This document shows positions 1-5,026 of a stretch of 6,089 nt of DNA, piece by piece (position 1 is the first letter of the stretch; every line of letters starts with the position of its first letter). The DNA comes from Desulfurococcales archaeon (GTDB taxonomy: Archaea > Thermoproteota > Thermoprotei_A > Sulfolobales > Acidilobaceae). The position numbers and the translations under genes are program-made. A model generated the notes under the pieces. That model was given only the letters and a program-made list of their open reading frames with translations, made no database searches and was not told the origin of the DNA. The stretch spans positions 1 through 6,089 of the forward strand of contig JALUZI010000191.1 in NCBI GenBank assembly GCA_027012045.1, in the 5' to 3' direction.

Positions 1-194
1 GCGTGGATTCGCCTAGCCCGGACAGGGAGCCCTATCCTGTCCACAGGGTGCTGCTTGGTAGTGGTGTTTTGATTGTTGAGAACCTGGTATTACCGGGTGT
101 GGTGAGGAATAAACTCGTTGACGTCATTGTTGCCCCGTTGAAAATTGAGGGTGCCACGGGTTCCCCGGCGAGGGTTCTCGCCCTCCTTAAATAG
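1..194 (+). CDS. Cyclase family protein (kynurenine formamidase-like), C-terminal fragment
   Basis: This is the 3' end of a gene that begins before the window; the reading frame is already open at base 3 and stops with TAG at 192-194. The 63 visible residues match the end of the cyclase/arylformamidase fold (PF04199): an S-P-x-x-D stretch, then PVHRVLLGSGVLIVENL, where this family has 'PvH..LL..gi.ivE.l', and a closing PLKIEGATGSPARVLALL, the usual 'plk..g..GsPaRa.a' ending. Family members are metal-dependent amide or lactone hydrolases such as kynurenine formamidase; many archaeal members have no known substrate. The N-terminal HxGTHxD metal site lies outside the window, so activity cannot be judged. 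The GTG at base 3 is an internal valine, not a start. About a third of the codons (21 of 63) end in T, unlike the neighbouring transporter. Confidence 0.82.
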   Translation, partial: VDSPSPDREPYPVHRVLLGSGVLIVENLVLPGVVRNKLVDVIVAPLKIEGATGSPARVLALLK

Positions 195-200
195 GAGGGC
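180..200. terminator. Perfect 8-bp hairpin at the convergent gene junction
   Basis: GCCCTCCT (180-187) and AGGAGGGC (193-200) are exact inverted repeats around a 5-base loop. The element covers the last codons and stop of the cyclase gene and ends one base before the transporter stop codon. Being symmetric it would form in both transcripts and could separate the two converging genes. Neither side is followed by a T-run, and archaeal termination relies mainly on T-runs, so a true terminator role is uncertain. mRNA 3'-end protection or chance within coding sequence are alternatives. Confidence 0.4.
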
Positions 201-1376
201 CTACGCTGGTTCCCCCTGTTTCCTCCGGAGGAGGTCTTCGGGTAGGGGCCTGGCTAGCCTCGGTATTTCCTCTTTGGGCACCTTCTTGACTAGTTCCTCG
301 TAGCTGTAGTATAGGCTGAACCCTGTTGTTACAAGGTAGAATAGCCATGCCAGCGCGTAGAGCGTCCAGGCGTACTTGACAAGCCATGTGTCCCCTGGGT
401 GGTGCAGGTATAGGTGTATCGTTGATATCGTGTATGCCGCTAGGGGGAAGACGAATGCCCACCAGCTCTCCGCGAACTCTATGTCCCTCCTGTACAGGTG
501 GCCTAGTGTTATAGCGATCACGAGGGCGAAGAGCAGGCCGGCGGCGCCCCAGAACGTGTAGTAGAAGAAGTCGAACACTGCTACTAGGAGCTGTGTCGCC
601 AAGGGGTTGAACGGCGTGCCCACGGTTTCCCCGAGTAGCTTGTGGTATACTGAGGGGGTGAAGCCGAGGAGTGCCTCGTATGACAGGGGTATAACGGCCG
701 GCGGGGCTAGGTTTATCCATGTGGTGGCCATGAGCCTGGCTGGTGGTGGGTGGAAGAATATGGACCTGTAGAGCCATATTGTGAATAGGGCCATCCACAT
801 TATTGTCCCGGTCCCGAGGTATATTCCGAGTAGGCTTTTCGAGACGTGTATCCCCTGGGAGGACAGTATCATGCCGACGTATGGGACTAGGACGTTTCCC
901 ACTGCTGGCATGTACCAGCCGGGGTTCATGTAGTGGACCTGTACCCCGGGGTGCCTCTCCATGACGTATAGGACTATTATGAATAGGGCTGTGTGGACTA
1001 TTAGGCCGGTGTAGAAGAACACCGCCGCCATCACTGTGTTGCCGAGGACGAGGCTCCAGTCGAGGCTTAGTAGCATGGCTGATATGGCTGTAACTGTGAG
1101 GAAGGGTGACTCCACCGGGTTGCGGAGGAGCTTTTTGAAGCTGTCCCATCCCAGGATTACCCTGGCGACGTAGAGGATTGATGTTGTTATGAAGACTAGT
1201 GTGTTCACAGCGGCTAGTATCCGTGCGATTCCGATTAGGGCTTCTATTCTCTCCAGGTTTCCTAGGGCGAAGCTGCTGAGTATGATTGCTGATGTGGCTA
1301 GGTTGAAGGAGAACCATGCAACGCTCATTCCTTTAACGTAGTCGATTAACCTGTTCTTCGCGCCTTCAATACTCAT
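201..1376 (-). CDS. TDT/SLAC1/TehA-family membrane anion transporter
   Basis: A 391-residue integral membrane protein with about ten hydrophobic segments (roughly 17-37, 46-73, 89-112, 113-139, 151-171, 184-208, 218-238, 258-294, 305-326, 332-358). This is the topology of the tellurite-resistance/dicarboxylate transporter family (PF03595), which includes TehA, yeast Mae1 and SSU1, and plant SLAC1. Family-like signatures are NPGWYMPAVG (151-160), INLAPPAVIP (221-230) and SWWAFVFPLA (304-313). Members move small anions such as malate, sulfite, nitrate or chloride across the cytoplasmic membrane; the substrate here cannot be told from sequence. A charged cytoplasmic tail of about 30 residues follows the last helix. 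ATG at 1376 is supported by GGTGGG five bases upstream. The gene is divergent from the KaiC-like gene and convergent with the cyclase. Its codons strongly avoid T in third position. Confidence 0.85.
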   Translation of the reverse strand: MSIEGAKNRLIDYVKGMSVAWFSFNLATSAIILSSFALGNLERIEALIGIARILAAVNTLVFITTSILYVARVILGWDSFKKLLRNPVESPFLTVTAISAMLLSLDWSLVLGNTVMAAVFFYTGLIVHTALFIIVLYVMERHPGVQVHYMNPGWYMPAVGNVLVPYVGMILSSQGIHVSKSLLGIYLGTGTIMWMALFTIWLYRSIFFHPPPARLMATTWINLAPPAVIPLSYEALLGFTPSVYHKLLGETVGTPFNPLATQLLVAVFDFFYYTFWGAAGLLFALVIAITLGHLYRRDIEFAESWWAFVFPLAAYTISTIHLYLHHPGDTWLVKYAWTLYALAWLFYLVTTGFSLYYSYEELVKKVPKEEIPRLARPLPEDLLRRKQGEPA

Positions 1377-1415
1377 CTTTACCCACCGGTCAGTTAGTCA
1401 TGGAGGCTTCTGGTG

Positions 1416-1430
1416 TTTATTAAAGTCACC
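1416..1430 (-). promoter_or_regulatory. TATA box/BRE of the transporter gene
   Basis: On the - strand TTTAATAAA (1424 down to 1416) is a good archaeal TATA box, preceded by GGTGAC where the TFB element would lie. It is centred about 44 bases before the ATG, giving an expected start of transcription near 1394 and a leader of about 18 bases with room for the ribosome site. Confidence 0.55.
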
Positions 1431-1432
1431 GT

Positions 1433-1446
1433 CTTGACTAGTCAAG
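1433..1446. promoter_or_regulatory. 14-bp perfect palindrome, candidate operator
   Basis: CTTGACTAGTCAAG reads the same on both strands over 14 bases. It sits two to three bases upstream of the putative TFB element of the transporter promoter, centred about 20 bp from the TATA centre. That is the position and symmetry expected of a site for a dimeric helix-turn-helix regulator, for example of the Lrp or MarR type. The regulator is unknown and no such gene is in the window. It is about 90 bp from the KaiC-like TATA box, so shared control is less likely. Confidence 0.45.
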
Positions 1447-1532
1447 CTTCCAGTGTAATGTAGAAGGTGAACCTTGTTAGTTTACGGTCTTAATCATTGT
1501 TTCAACTATTCGAAAGAAAGGATTATTTCAAT

Positions 1533-1550
1533 ATATTATATAATATTTTA
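1533..1550 (+). promoter_or_regulatory. AT-rich TATA region of the KaiC-like gene
   Basis: An uninterrupted A/T stretch contains the 14-bp palindrome ATATTATATAATAT (1533-1546) and several overlapping TATA matches. Purine-rich GAAAGAAAGG upstream (1512-1521) may help TFB binding. A box at about 1538-1545 predicts transcription starting near 1563-1567 and a leader of about 20 bases. The exact box cannot be chosen by eye. Confidence 0.55.
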
Positions 1551-1554
1551 ATAT

Positions 1555-1579
1555 GGGAGGGAACAGGGGGAGGGTGGGG
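1555..1579 (+). other. Five-tract G-run, potential G-quadruplex over the KaiC-like leader
   Basis: Five runs of three or more G (1555-1557, 1559-1561, 1566-1570, 1572-1574, 1576-1579) are separated by 1, 4, 1 and 1 bases, which satisfies the usual G3+N1-7 quadruplex rule. The tract follows the TATA region and ends five bases before the TTG start, so it includes the likely ribosome site (GGGTGGGG). It could fold in the non-template DNA strand or, for the part downstream of the transcription start, in the mRNA. Folding is inferred only. Confidence 0.5.
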
Positions 1580-1584
1580 TTGAA

Positions 1585-2991
1585 TTGGCGATGTTTACAT
1601 CGAGGATCAAGGGGCTCGACGAACTGGCGGAGAAGACGTTTAACCCCTACTCTCTCGTCGTGATAGGCGGTCATCCCGGAGCGGGTAAGACTACTCTTGC
1701 GGTAAGCATATGCGCGGATAACATGGAGAGAGGGGAGAAGTGCCTCTACATATCGTTCCAGGAGGACAAGGATAAACTGTACAGTATGATGAGGAACATT
1801 GGAATAGACCTAGAGGAGTACGAGGATAAGGGCCTCTTCAAGTATGTTAGGCTGCCGGTGACCCTTAAGCCGTCCGAGGTCATGCAGGTGATCAACGATC
1901 TCGTGGTTACTGAGAAGCCGCGGATGATAGTCATCGACTCTGTGACACCTGTGTTGGATAGCTTGCTGGTTGAGCCGAAGAAGAGGGCTATGGTGCAGAA
2001 CTACATGTATAACCTGCCGAAATCTATTAATGGAGTTGTAATACTCCTCGCGGAGCTCCCGTTCGGAGAGGAAAACCTAAGACTAGGAAACATAGAGTTC
2101 GTAGCAGACATGCTCATACTACTCAAGTACAGGCTCGAGAGAGGACTCCTAGTCAGGGAGATGGAAATAAAGAAAGCCCGGGGCTCCCACCTGAGACTAG
2201 CAAAGATACCCTTCGCAATAACCAGCAGAGGATTCAGAACGTTCCCCGCACCGACAACCCAGGACATAAGGGTCGGAGGGGAAGGAAGGTACACACTGAG
2301 CTTCCCAGTGCTCAGGGATTACATTGGATACGTGAATAAGGGGGAGACAATCCTAGTCTCATGCCAGCCCGACGCGAGGTTCCTCCAGTCCATATACATA
2401 GTGCTCGACCTGGTAGCTACGAACAGGCTGAGGGGACTATTCATAACATACAGGTACGGAGCAGAGGAAGCAAAGAACCTGATAAAGGAAGCCCTTCTAG
2501 CCCTTGGAGTAACCGGCGGAGAAGCCGAGGAGTTCATCCGGAAATACGTTGAGATAAGGTCGATTAACCCTTCGGGTACAAGCATGACTGAGCTACTGGC
2601 ATATGAGACCCTCATGGCCGAGGAACGGAAGCCGGACCTTGTGCTCTTCCACGGTATCGACGTGTTCGAATCCATAGTAGACCATAAAACGTACTTCAGC
2701 GAGCTGCTTAATGAGCTGTTCACGCTTAAGAAAATGGGCATCATTGTAGCAAGGTATGGGAACATTACAAGCGAGGAGTTCTACAGGAGGAATGCCAGCC
2801 TGTCCGACATAGTTGTAAAAGGCTTATTCACCGATAAATGCGGGGGCAAGACCCTTGGAGCCCCGGGAATGTGCTTCTACCTGTGGAGAAGAGGGAGGAA
2901 GCCGATTTACGTCAGCGAGCACGAGGCTCTCGCCGAGGATAACCTCAAAGCTTTGAAGATGAGTATAGTTAAGGCCATCGAAGATGGTTAG
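1585..2991 (+). CDS. KaiC-like RecA-superfamily ATPase with degenerate second domain
   Basis: A 468-residue soluble protein. The N-terminal domain (about 1-230) is a KaiC-type RecA fold: Walker A GHPGAGKT at 29-36, ISFQED at 56-61 where KaiC carries its catalytic acidic pair, Walker B MIVIDS at 114-119, EFVADMLILL at 171-180, and the KaiC-type KARGSH at 197-202. The C-terminal half (about 235-468) looks like a second copy of the fold, but the place of the P-loop holds VSCQPDARFLQS, with no GxGKT, so it probably cannot hydrolyse ATP. Archaeal KaiC-like proteins are numerous and mostly uncharacterised; they are linked to signalling and motility rather than a proven clock. The start is taken as TTG 1585, placed 5-8 bases after GGTGGGG; ATG 1591 is the alternative. 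Third-codon composition changes abruptly at codon 153. The promoter region is shared with the divergent transporter. Confidence 0.85.
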   Translation: MAMFTSRIKGLDELAEKTFNPYSLVVIGGHPGAGKTTLAVSICADNMERGEKCLYISFQEDKDKLYSMMRNIGIDLEEYEDKGLFKYVRLPVTLKPSEVMQVINDLVVTEKPRMIVIDSVTPVLDSLLVEPKKRAMVQNYMYNLPKSINGVVILLAELPFGEENLRLGNIEFVADMLILLKYRLERGLLVREMEIKKARGSHLRLAKIPFAITSRGFRTFPAPTTQDIRVGGEGRYTLSFPVLRDYIGYVNKGETILVSCQPDARFLQSIYIVLDLVATNRLRGLFITYRYGAEEAKNLIKEALLALGVTGGEAEEFIRKYVEIRSINPSGTSMTELLAYETLMAEERKPDLVLFHGIDVFESIVDHKTYFSELLNELFTLKKMGIIVARYGNITSEEFYRRNASLSDIVVKGLFTDKCGGKTLGAPGMCFYLWRRGRKPIYVSEHEALAEDNLKALKMSIVKAIEDG

Positions 2992-3050
2992 TATTTGTTA
3001 CCGAGACCCCCGCATAGTTATACTTTTGTCTAACACTTCTCGTACCACTC

Positions 3051-3057
3051 TTTATAA
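3051..3057 (+). promoter_or_regulatory. TATA box of the small-protein gene
   Basis: TTTATAA lies about 27 bases before an expected transcription start near 3078-3082 and 46 bases before the ATG, leaving a leader of about 15 bases that contains the ribosome site. This gives the 40-codon gene its own promoter, separate from the KaiC-like gene whose stop is 105 bases upstream. Confidence 0.6.
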
Positions 3058-3067
3058 CTTCTAGAAG
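3058..3067. promoter_or_regulatory. 10-bp palindrome between TATA box and start, candidate repressor site
   Basis: CTTCTAGAAG is a perfect 10-bp palindrome directly abutting the 3' end of the TATA box. A protein bound here would block TFB/RNA polymerase recruitment, as archaeal repressors often do. A second, wider inverted repeat, TTGTCTAA (3026-3033) and TTAGACAA (3073-3080), brackets the TATA box. The binding proteins are unknown, and short palindromes occur by chance. Confidence 0.35.
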
Positions 3068-3083
3068 CAATATTAGACAATTA

Positions 3084-3090
3084 GAGGTGA
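3084..3090 (+). promoter_or_regulatory. Strong Shine-Dalgarno site of the small-protein gene
   Basis: GAGGTGA is an exact match to the archaeal anti-SD complement and lies six bases before ATG 3097. It is the best ribosome site in the window and the main reason for calling the short reading frame a real gene. Confidence 0.75.
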
Positions 3091-3096
3091 AGGAGT

Positions 3097-3219
3097 ATGA
3101 GTATAGTCATAAGGAGAGAACACGGGAAGATCAAGGTGAAACCCATGAAGAGGAAGTTCATAGCGGACGAAGAGGCAATAAAGGACTATGTAGCCACGAC
3201 CTACGGGGAAGCAGCCTAA
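3097..3219 (+). CDS. Small uncharacterised protein, 40 residues
   Basis: ATG 3097 to TAA 3217-3219 encodes a 40-residue protein that I do not recognise. The first half is basic and alternates hydrophobic and charged residues (SIVIRREHGKIKVKPMKRKF, residues 2-21), suggesting a beta hairpin around HGK. The second half (DEEAIKDYVATTYGE, 24-38) looks like one amphipathic helix. There is no signal peptide, membrane segment or cysteine. Support for a real gene comes from its own TATA box, a near-perfect GAGGTGA ribosome site, ATG start, neighbour-like codon use (AGG, ATA, GAA; only two T-ending codons) and a T-run just after the stop. It follows the KaiC-like gene by 105 bases in the same direction and converges on the 283-residue gene. 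The fold would suit a small nucleic-acid-binding or partner protein, but that is a guess. Confidence 0.7.
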   Translation: MSIVIRREHGKIKVKPMKRKFIADEEAIKDYVATTYGEAA

Positions 3220-3232
3220 ACCAGCAGTCCGG

Positions 3233-3237
3233 TTTTT
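3233..3237 (+). terminator. T-run terminator after the small gene
   Basis: TTTTT follows GC-rich CAGTCCGG, 13 bases after the TAA, in the 26-base gap between converging genes. T-runs of this kind are sufficient for intrinsic termination by archaeal RNA polymerase. No matching T-run is seen for the opposing - strand gene. Confidence 0.5.
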
Positions 3238-3245
3238 AACCAATT

Positions 3246-4097
3246 TCAAACAATCCTACCGTAAACAAATCCCTGAAGCATCATAGTATAAACCGGCGCA
3301 GTGACAGGGTCAACGTTCAAAACTATCTTAACAACCCTGGAGTCCCTAAGCCTGAACCATAGGTCCTTGTAGTAGCTCTCCTCGACGCTAGTACCGTAGA
3401 ATACAGTGTAAGGTGAAACCTTGAGGCCCTCCCTGTACGTCCAGCCCGGGAAAACACGTATGGACGGGTCGAGCAGGTAGTGGTGTATGACTGCTGGAAC
3501 CTGCATTGGGGTATGGATAATGGTTACCCCGGGGTCACCCTTAAATGATTCCAATAACTCTAATTCACCGGTATACTCGCCAACTAGCCCTTCAAAGATC
3601 CCTGCAAACCCCTCTTCGCCTATACTAGTGAGCCTCTCAAACCTCAACCCTTTTTTACCCACTCTTCTAATAGCCCACTCCAGTCCAGCTATGCTCATAG
3701 TGAAGTAGGGCGAGCCGCCTTCCACAAGGGTTAGGTCGCCGGGGTCGAAGTACTCCTCTAGAGCAGGTGGGAGCGGGGGCGTGATTATCCTTGTATCGTA
3801 TCCCATTAGTGTTGAGTTCTGGTATGCCGCTACGAGCGTCGGGTCTGACGGGTGGTTGCTCCATATGATTACACTGTCATAGTCCGTGTAGGGTAGTAGG
3901 TTACTCATACCCGTCACGCAGTCCTGGATTTCTATTCCCTCTACACCGCCGAGCCTCAGTGTCCAGTAGTAGATATATGCTGGCCCTAACCCTGTGTTGC
4001 AGTGAAGTATCAGTGTTCTACCTTTGGTCTCCGGGGGCTCTAGTTTAGAGGCCCTGGCCTCGGCTTCACTAATCATTCTAACGAGCTTATCAGCCAA
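3246..4097 (-). CDS. Uncharacterised protein, weakly SIS (sugar isomerase)-like
   Basis: A 283-residue soluble protein that I do not confidently recognise. A short charged helix (1-20) leads to alternating strand and helix segments. The stretch SVIIWSNHPSDPTLVAAYQNSTLMGYDTRIIT begins at 75 and resembles the 'vi.iS.SG.t.e...a...a...G...i.iT' core of SIS phosphosugar-binding domains. HCNTGLGPAYIYY (32-44) could be the preceding phosphate loop. The half from about 189 (VTIIHTPMQVPAVIHHYL, then REGLKVSPYTVFYGTS) could be a second, diverged SIS lobe. The canonical serine/threonine phosphate-binding residues are not clear, so isomerase activity is not claimed. The TTG start at 4097 is supported by GGTGA seven bases upstream; the overlapping ATG is in another frame and soon stops. 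It lies 75 bases after mtnP in the same direction, so it could be read with the salvage genes or from its own promoter. Confidence 0.7.
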   Translation of the reverse strand: MADKLVRMISEAEARASKLEPPETKGRTLILHCNTGLGPAYIYYWTLRLGGVEGIEIQDCVTGMSNLLPYTDYDSVIIWSNHPSDPTLVAAYQNSTLMGYDTRIITPPLPPALEEYFDPGDLTLVEGGSPYFTMSIAGLEWAIRRVGKKGLRFERLTSIGEEGFAGIFEGLVGEYTGELELLESFKGDPGVTIIHTPMQVPAVIHHYLLDPSIRVFPGWTYREGLKVSPYTVFYGTSVEESYYKDLWFRLRDSRVVKIVLNVDPVTAPVYTMMLQGFVYGRIV

Positions 4098-4140
4098 TAC
4101 ACATTCACCGCGTCGGGGAGAATGATTGTTCGGGTAGGGT

Positions 4141-4153
4141 CAAAATAAAATAG
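4141..4153 (-). terminator. T-rich tract after mtnP, possibly also TATA of the next gene
   Basis: On the - strand the spacer between mtnP and the 283-residue gene reads CTATTTTATTTTG. Two T4 runs 23 bases after the mtnP stop could end its transcript. The same TATTTTAT is about 50 bases before the next start codon and could serve as its TATA box, giving a leader of roughly 25 bases. The sequence cannot decide between the two roles. Confidence 0.4.
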
Positions 4154-4172
4154 CGGGTTAGTACCCCAGGGT

Positions 4173-5000
4173 TTAAACGATAGCGTTCTCCAACGCGTTG
4201 CAGCATGTGCACTTGGACTCGTCGGGGTCATCCTTTAGGCGGGGGACTAGCTTGACTATAGTGTTCCGTGCCTTCTCTATGTTGCTCTTCATAATCCTCT
4301 CAACCTCACCAGCCGTCACCGGGTGGTCAGCCCACACATCGTAGTCGGTGACCATTGCCAGGGTAGAGTAGCACAGCCCTAGCTCGCATGCGAGGTTAAC
4401 CTCCGGGACGAGTGTCATGCCTATGATGTCAGCGTGGAAGACTTCCTTCCACACCCTGCTCTCAGCCCTCGTGGAGAACCTGGGGCCCTCTATGCAGATG
4501 TACGTTCCACCCATGTGGACAGGGTAGCCGAGATCCCTCACCACACCGTATACTCTCTCTGATAAGTCCCTGCAGAACGGATCCGCCATGCTCACGTGGA
4601 CGGTTACTGGCCCGTCGAAGAACGTGTACTTACGGTTCTTCGTCATATCTATGAACTGGTCAGGGACAACTAGGTCCCCCGGCTTATAGTCCTCCCTCAG
4701 GCTCCCAACCGCGGAGACGCTGAGGACCCATTTGACACCGAGGGCTTTCAGCGCCCACATGTTGGCCCGGTAATTAATCATGTGAGGCGGAATCCTGTGC
4801 CCCCGGCCGTGCCTTGGCAGGAAAGCCACCTTGACACCCTCGATCTCGCCTATAGTTATGAAGTCGCTCGGCTCCCCGTAGGGAGTGTGGACCTTCACCT
4901 CCACAGGGTTATCCAGCGACCCCGGGTCATATATACCGGAGCCACCTATTATCCCAACATGCGCCCGCGCCTCTCCGGGCCTGGTTATTTCCAGCACCAA
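4173..5000 (-). CDS. mtnP: S-methyl-5'-thioadenosine phosphorylase (MTAPII type)
   Basis: A 275-residue cytoplasmic enzyme that splits 5'-methylthioadenosine with phosphate into adenine and 5-methylthioribose-1-phosphate, in methionine/polyamine by-product salvage. Family motifs are clear: GIIGGSGIYD at 16-25 and the phosphate-site pair R63-H64 in LPRHGRGH. S94-S100 (SVSAVGS), M195-T196 (GMTLVPE) and the adenine-selecting aspartates D219 and D221 (TDYDVW) also match; guanosine/inosine phosphorylases have Asn at the first aspartate. Cysteines 143, 205, 210, 264, 266 and 267 match, at a constant offset of five, the six disulfide cysteines of Sulfolobus solfataricus MTAPII (138, 200, 205, 259, 261, 262), including the C-terminal CxC. 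Three disulfides per subunit are therefore likely. Length is normal. The TTG start at 5000 follows GGAGG (5010-5014) by nine bases; GTG 4997 is an alternative. It lies 26 bases after the phosphoribosyltransferase and is probably co-transcribed with it. Confidence 0.95.
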   Translation of the reverse strand: MVLEITRPGEARAHVGIIGGSGIYDPGSLDNPVEVKVHTPYGEPSDFITIGEIEGVKVAFLPRHGRGHRIPPHMINYRANMWALKALGVKWVLSVSAVGSLREDYKPGDLVVPDQFIDMTKNRKYTFFDGPVTVHVSMADPFCRDLSERVYGVVRDLGYPVHMGGTYICIEGPRFSTRAESRVWKEVFHADIIGMTLVPEVNLACELGLCYSTLAMVTDYDVWADHPVTAGEVERIMKSNIEKARNTIVKLVPRLKDDPDESKCTCCNALENAIV

Positions 5001-5026
5001 TACGATCAGCCTCCATGCTCTATGAC

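Noticed and set aside
3..194. GTG at base 3 as a genuine start codon of a 63-residue protein
   Set aside because: The encoded residues begin mid-domain in the cyclase family and the edge of the window cuts the gene; no ribosome site can be seen.
187..1317. A 376-codon open frame on the - strand, overlapping the transporter
   Set aside because: It lies in another frame of the same strand as the ten-helix transporter. Its product is rich in R, P, H and N with no domain, and it arises from the transporter's T-poor codon use.
1377..1584. A replication origin in the AT-rich divergent region
   Set aside because: No repeated origin-recognition boxes and no orc1/cdc6 gene nearby; the AT-rich stretch is explained by a promoter.
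2319..2765. A 148-codon open frame on the - strand within the KaiC-like gene (also 2001-2294 and 1746-1934)
   Set aside because: Antisense to well-supported KaiC-like sequence; serine-rich, low-complexity products with no motif or ribosome site.
3651..3657. Run of six T (six A in the coding sense) in the 283-residue gene as a programmed frameshift site
   Set aside because: It encodes GKKG in an open frame, and neither shifted frame extends a recognisable protein.
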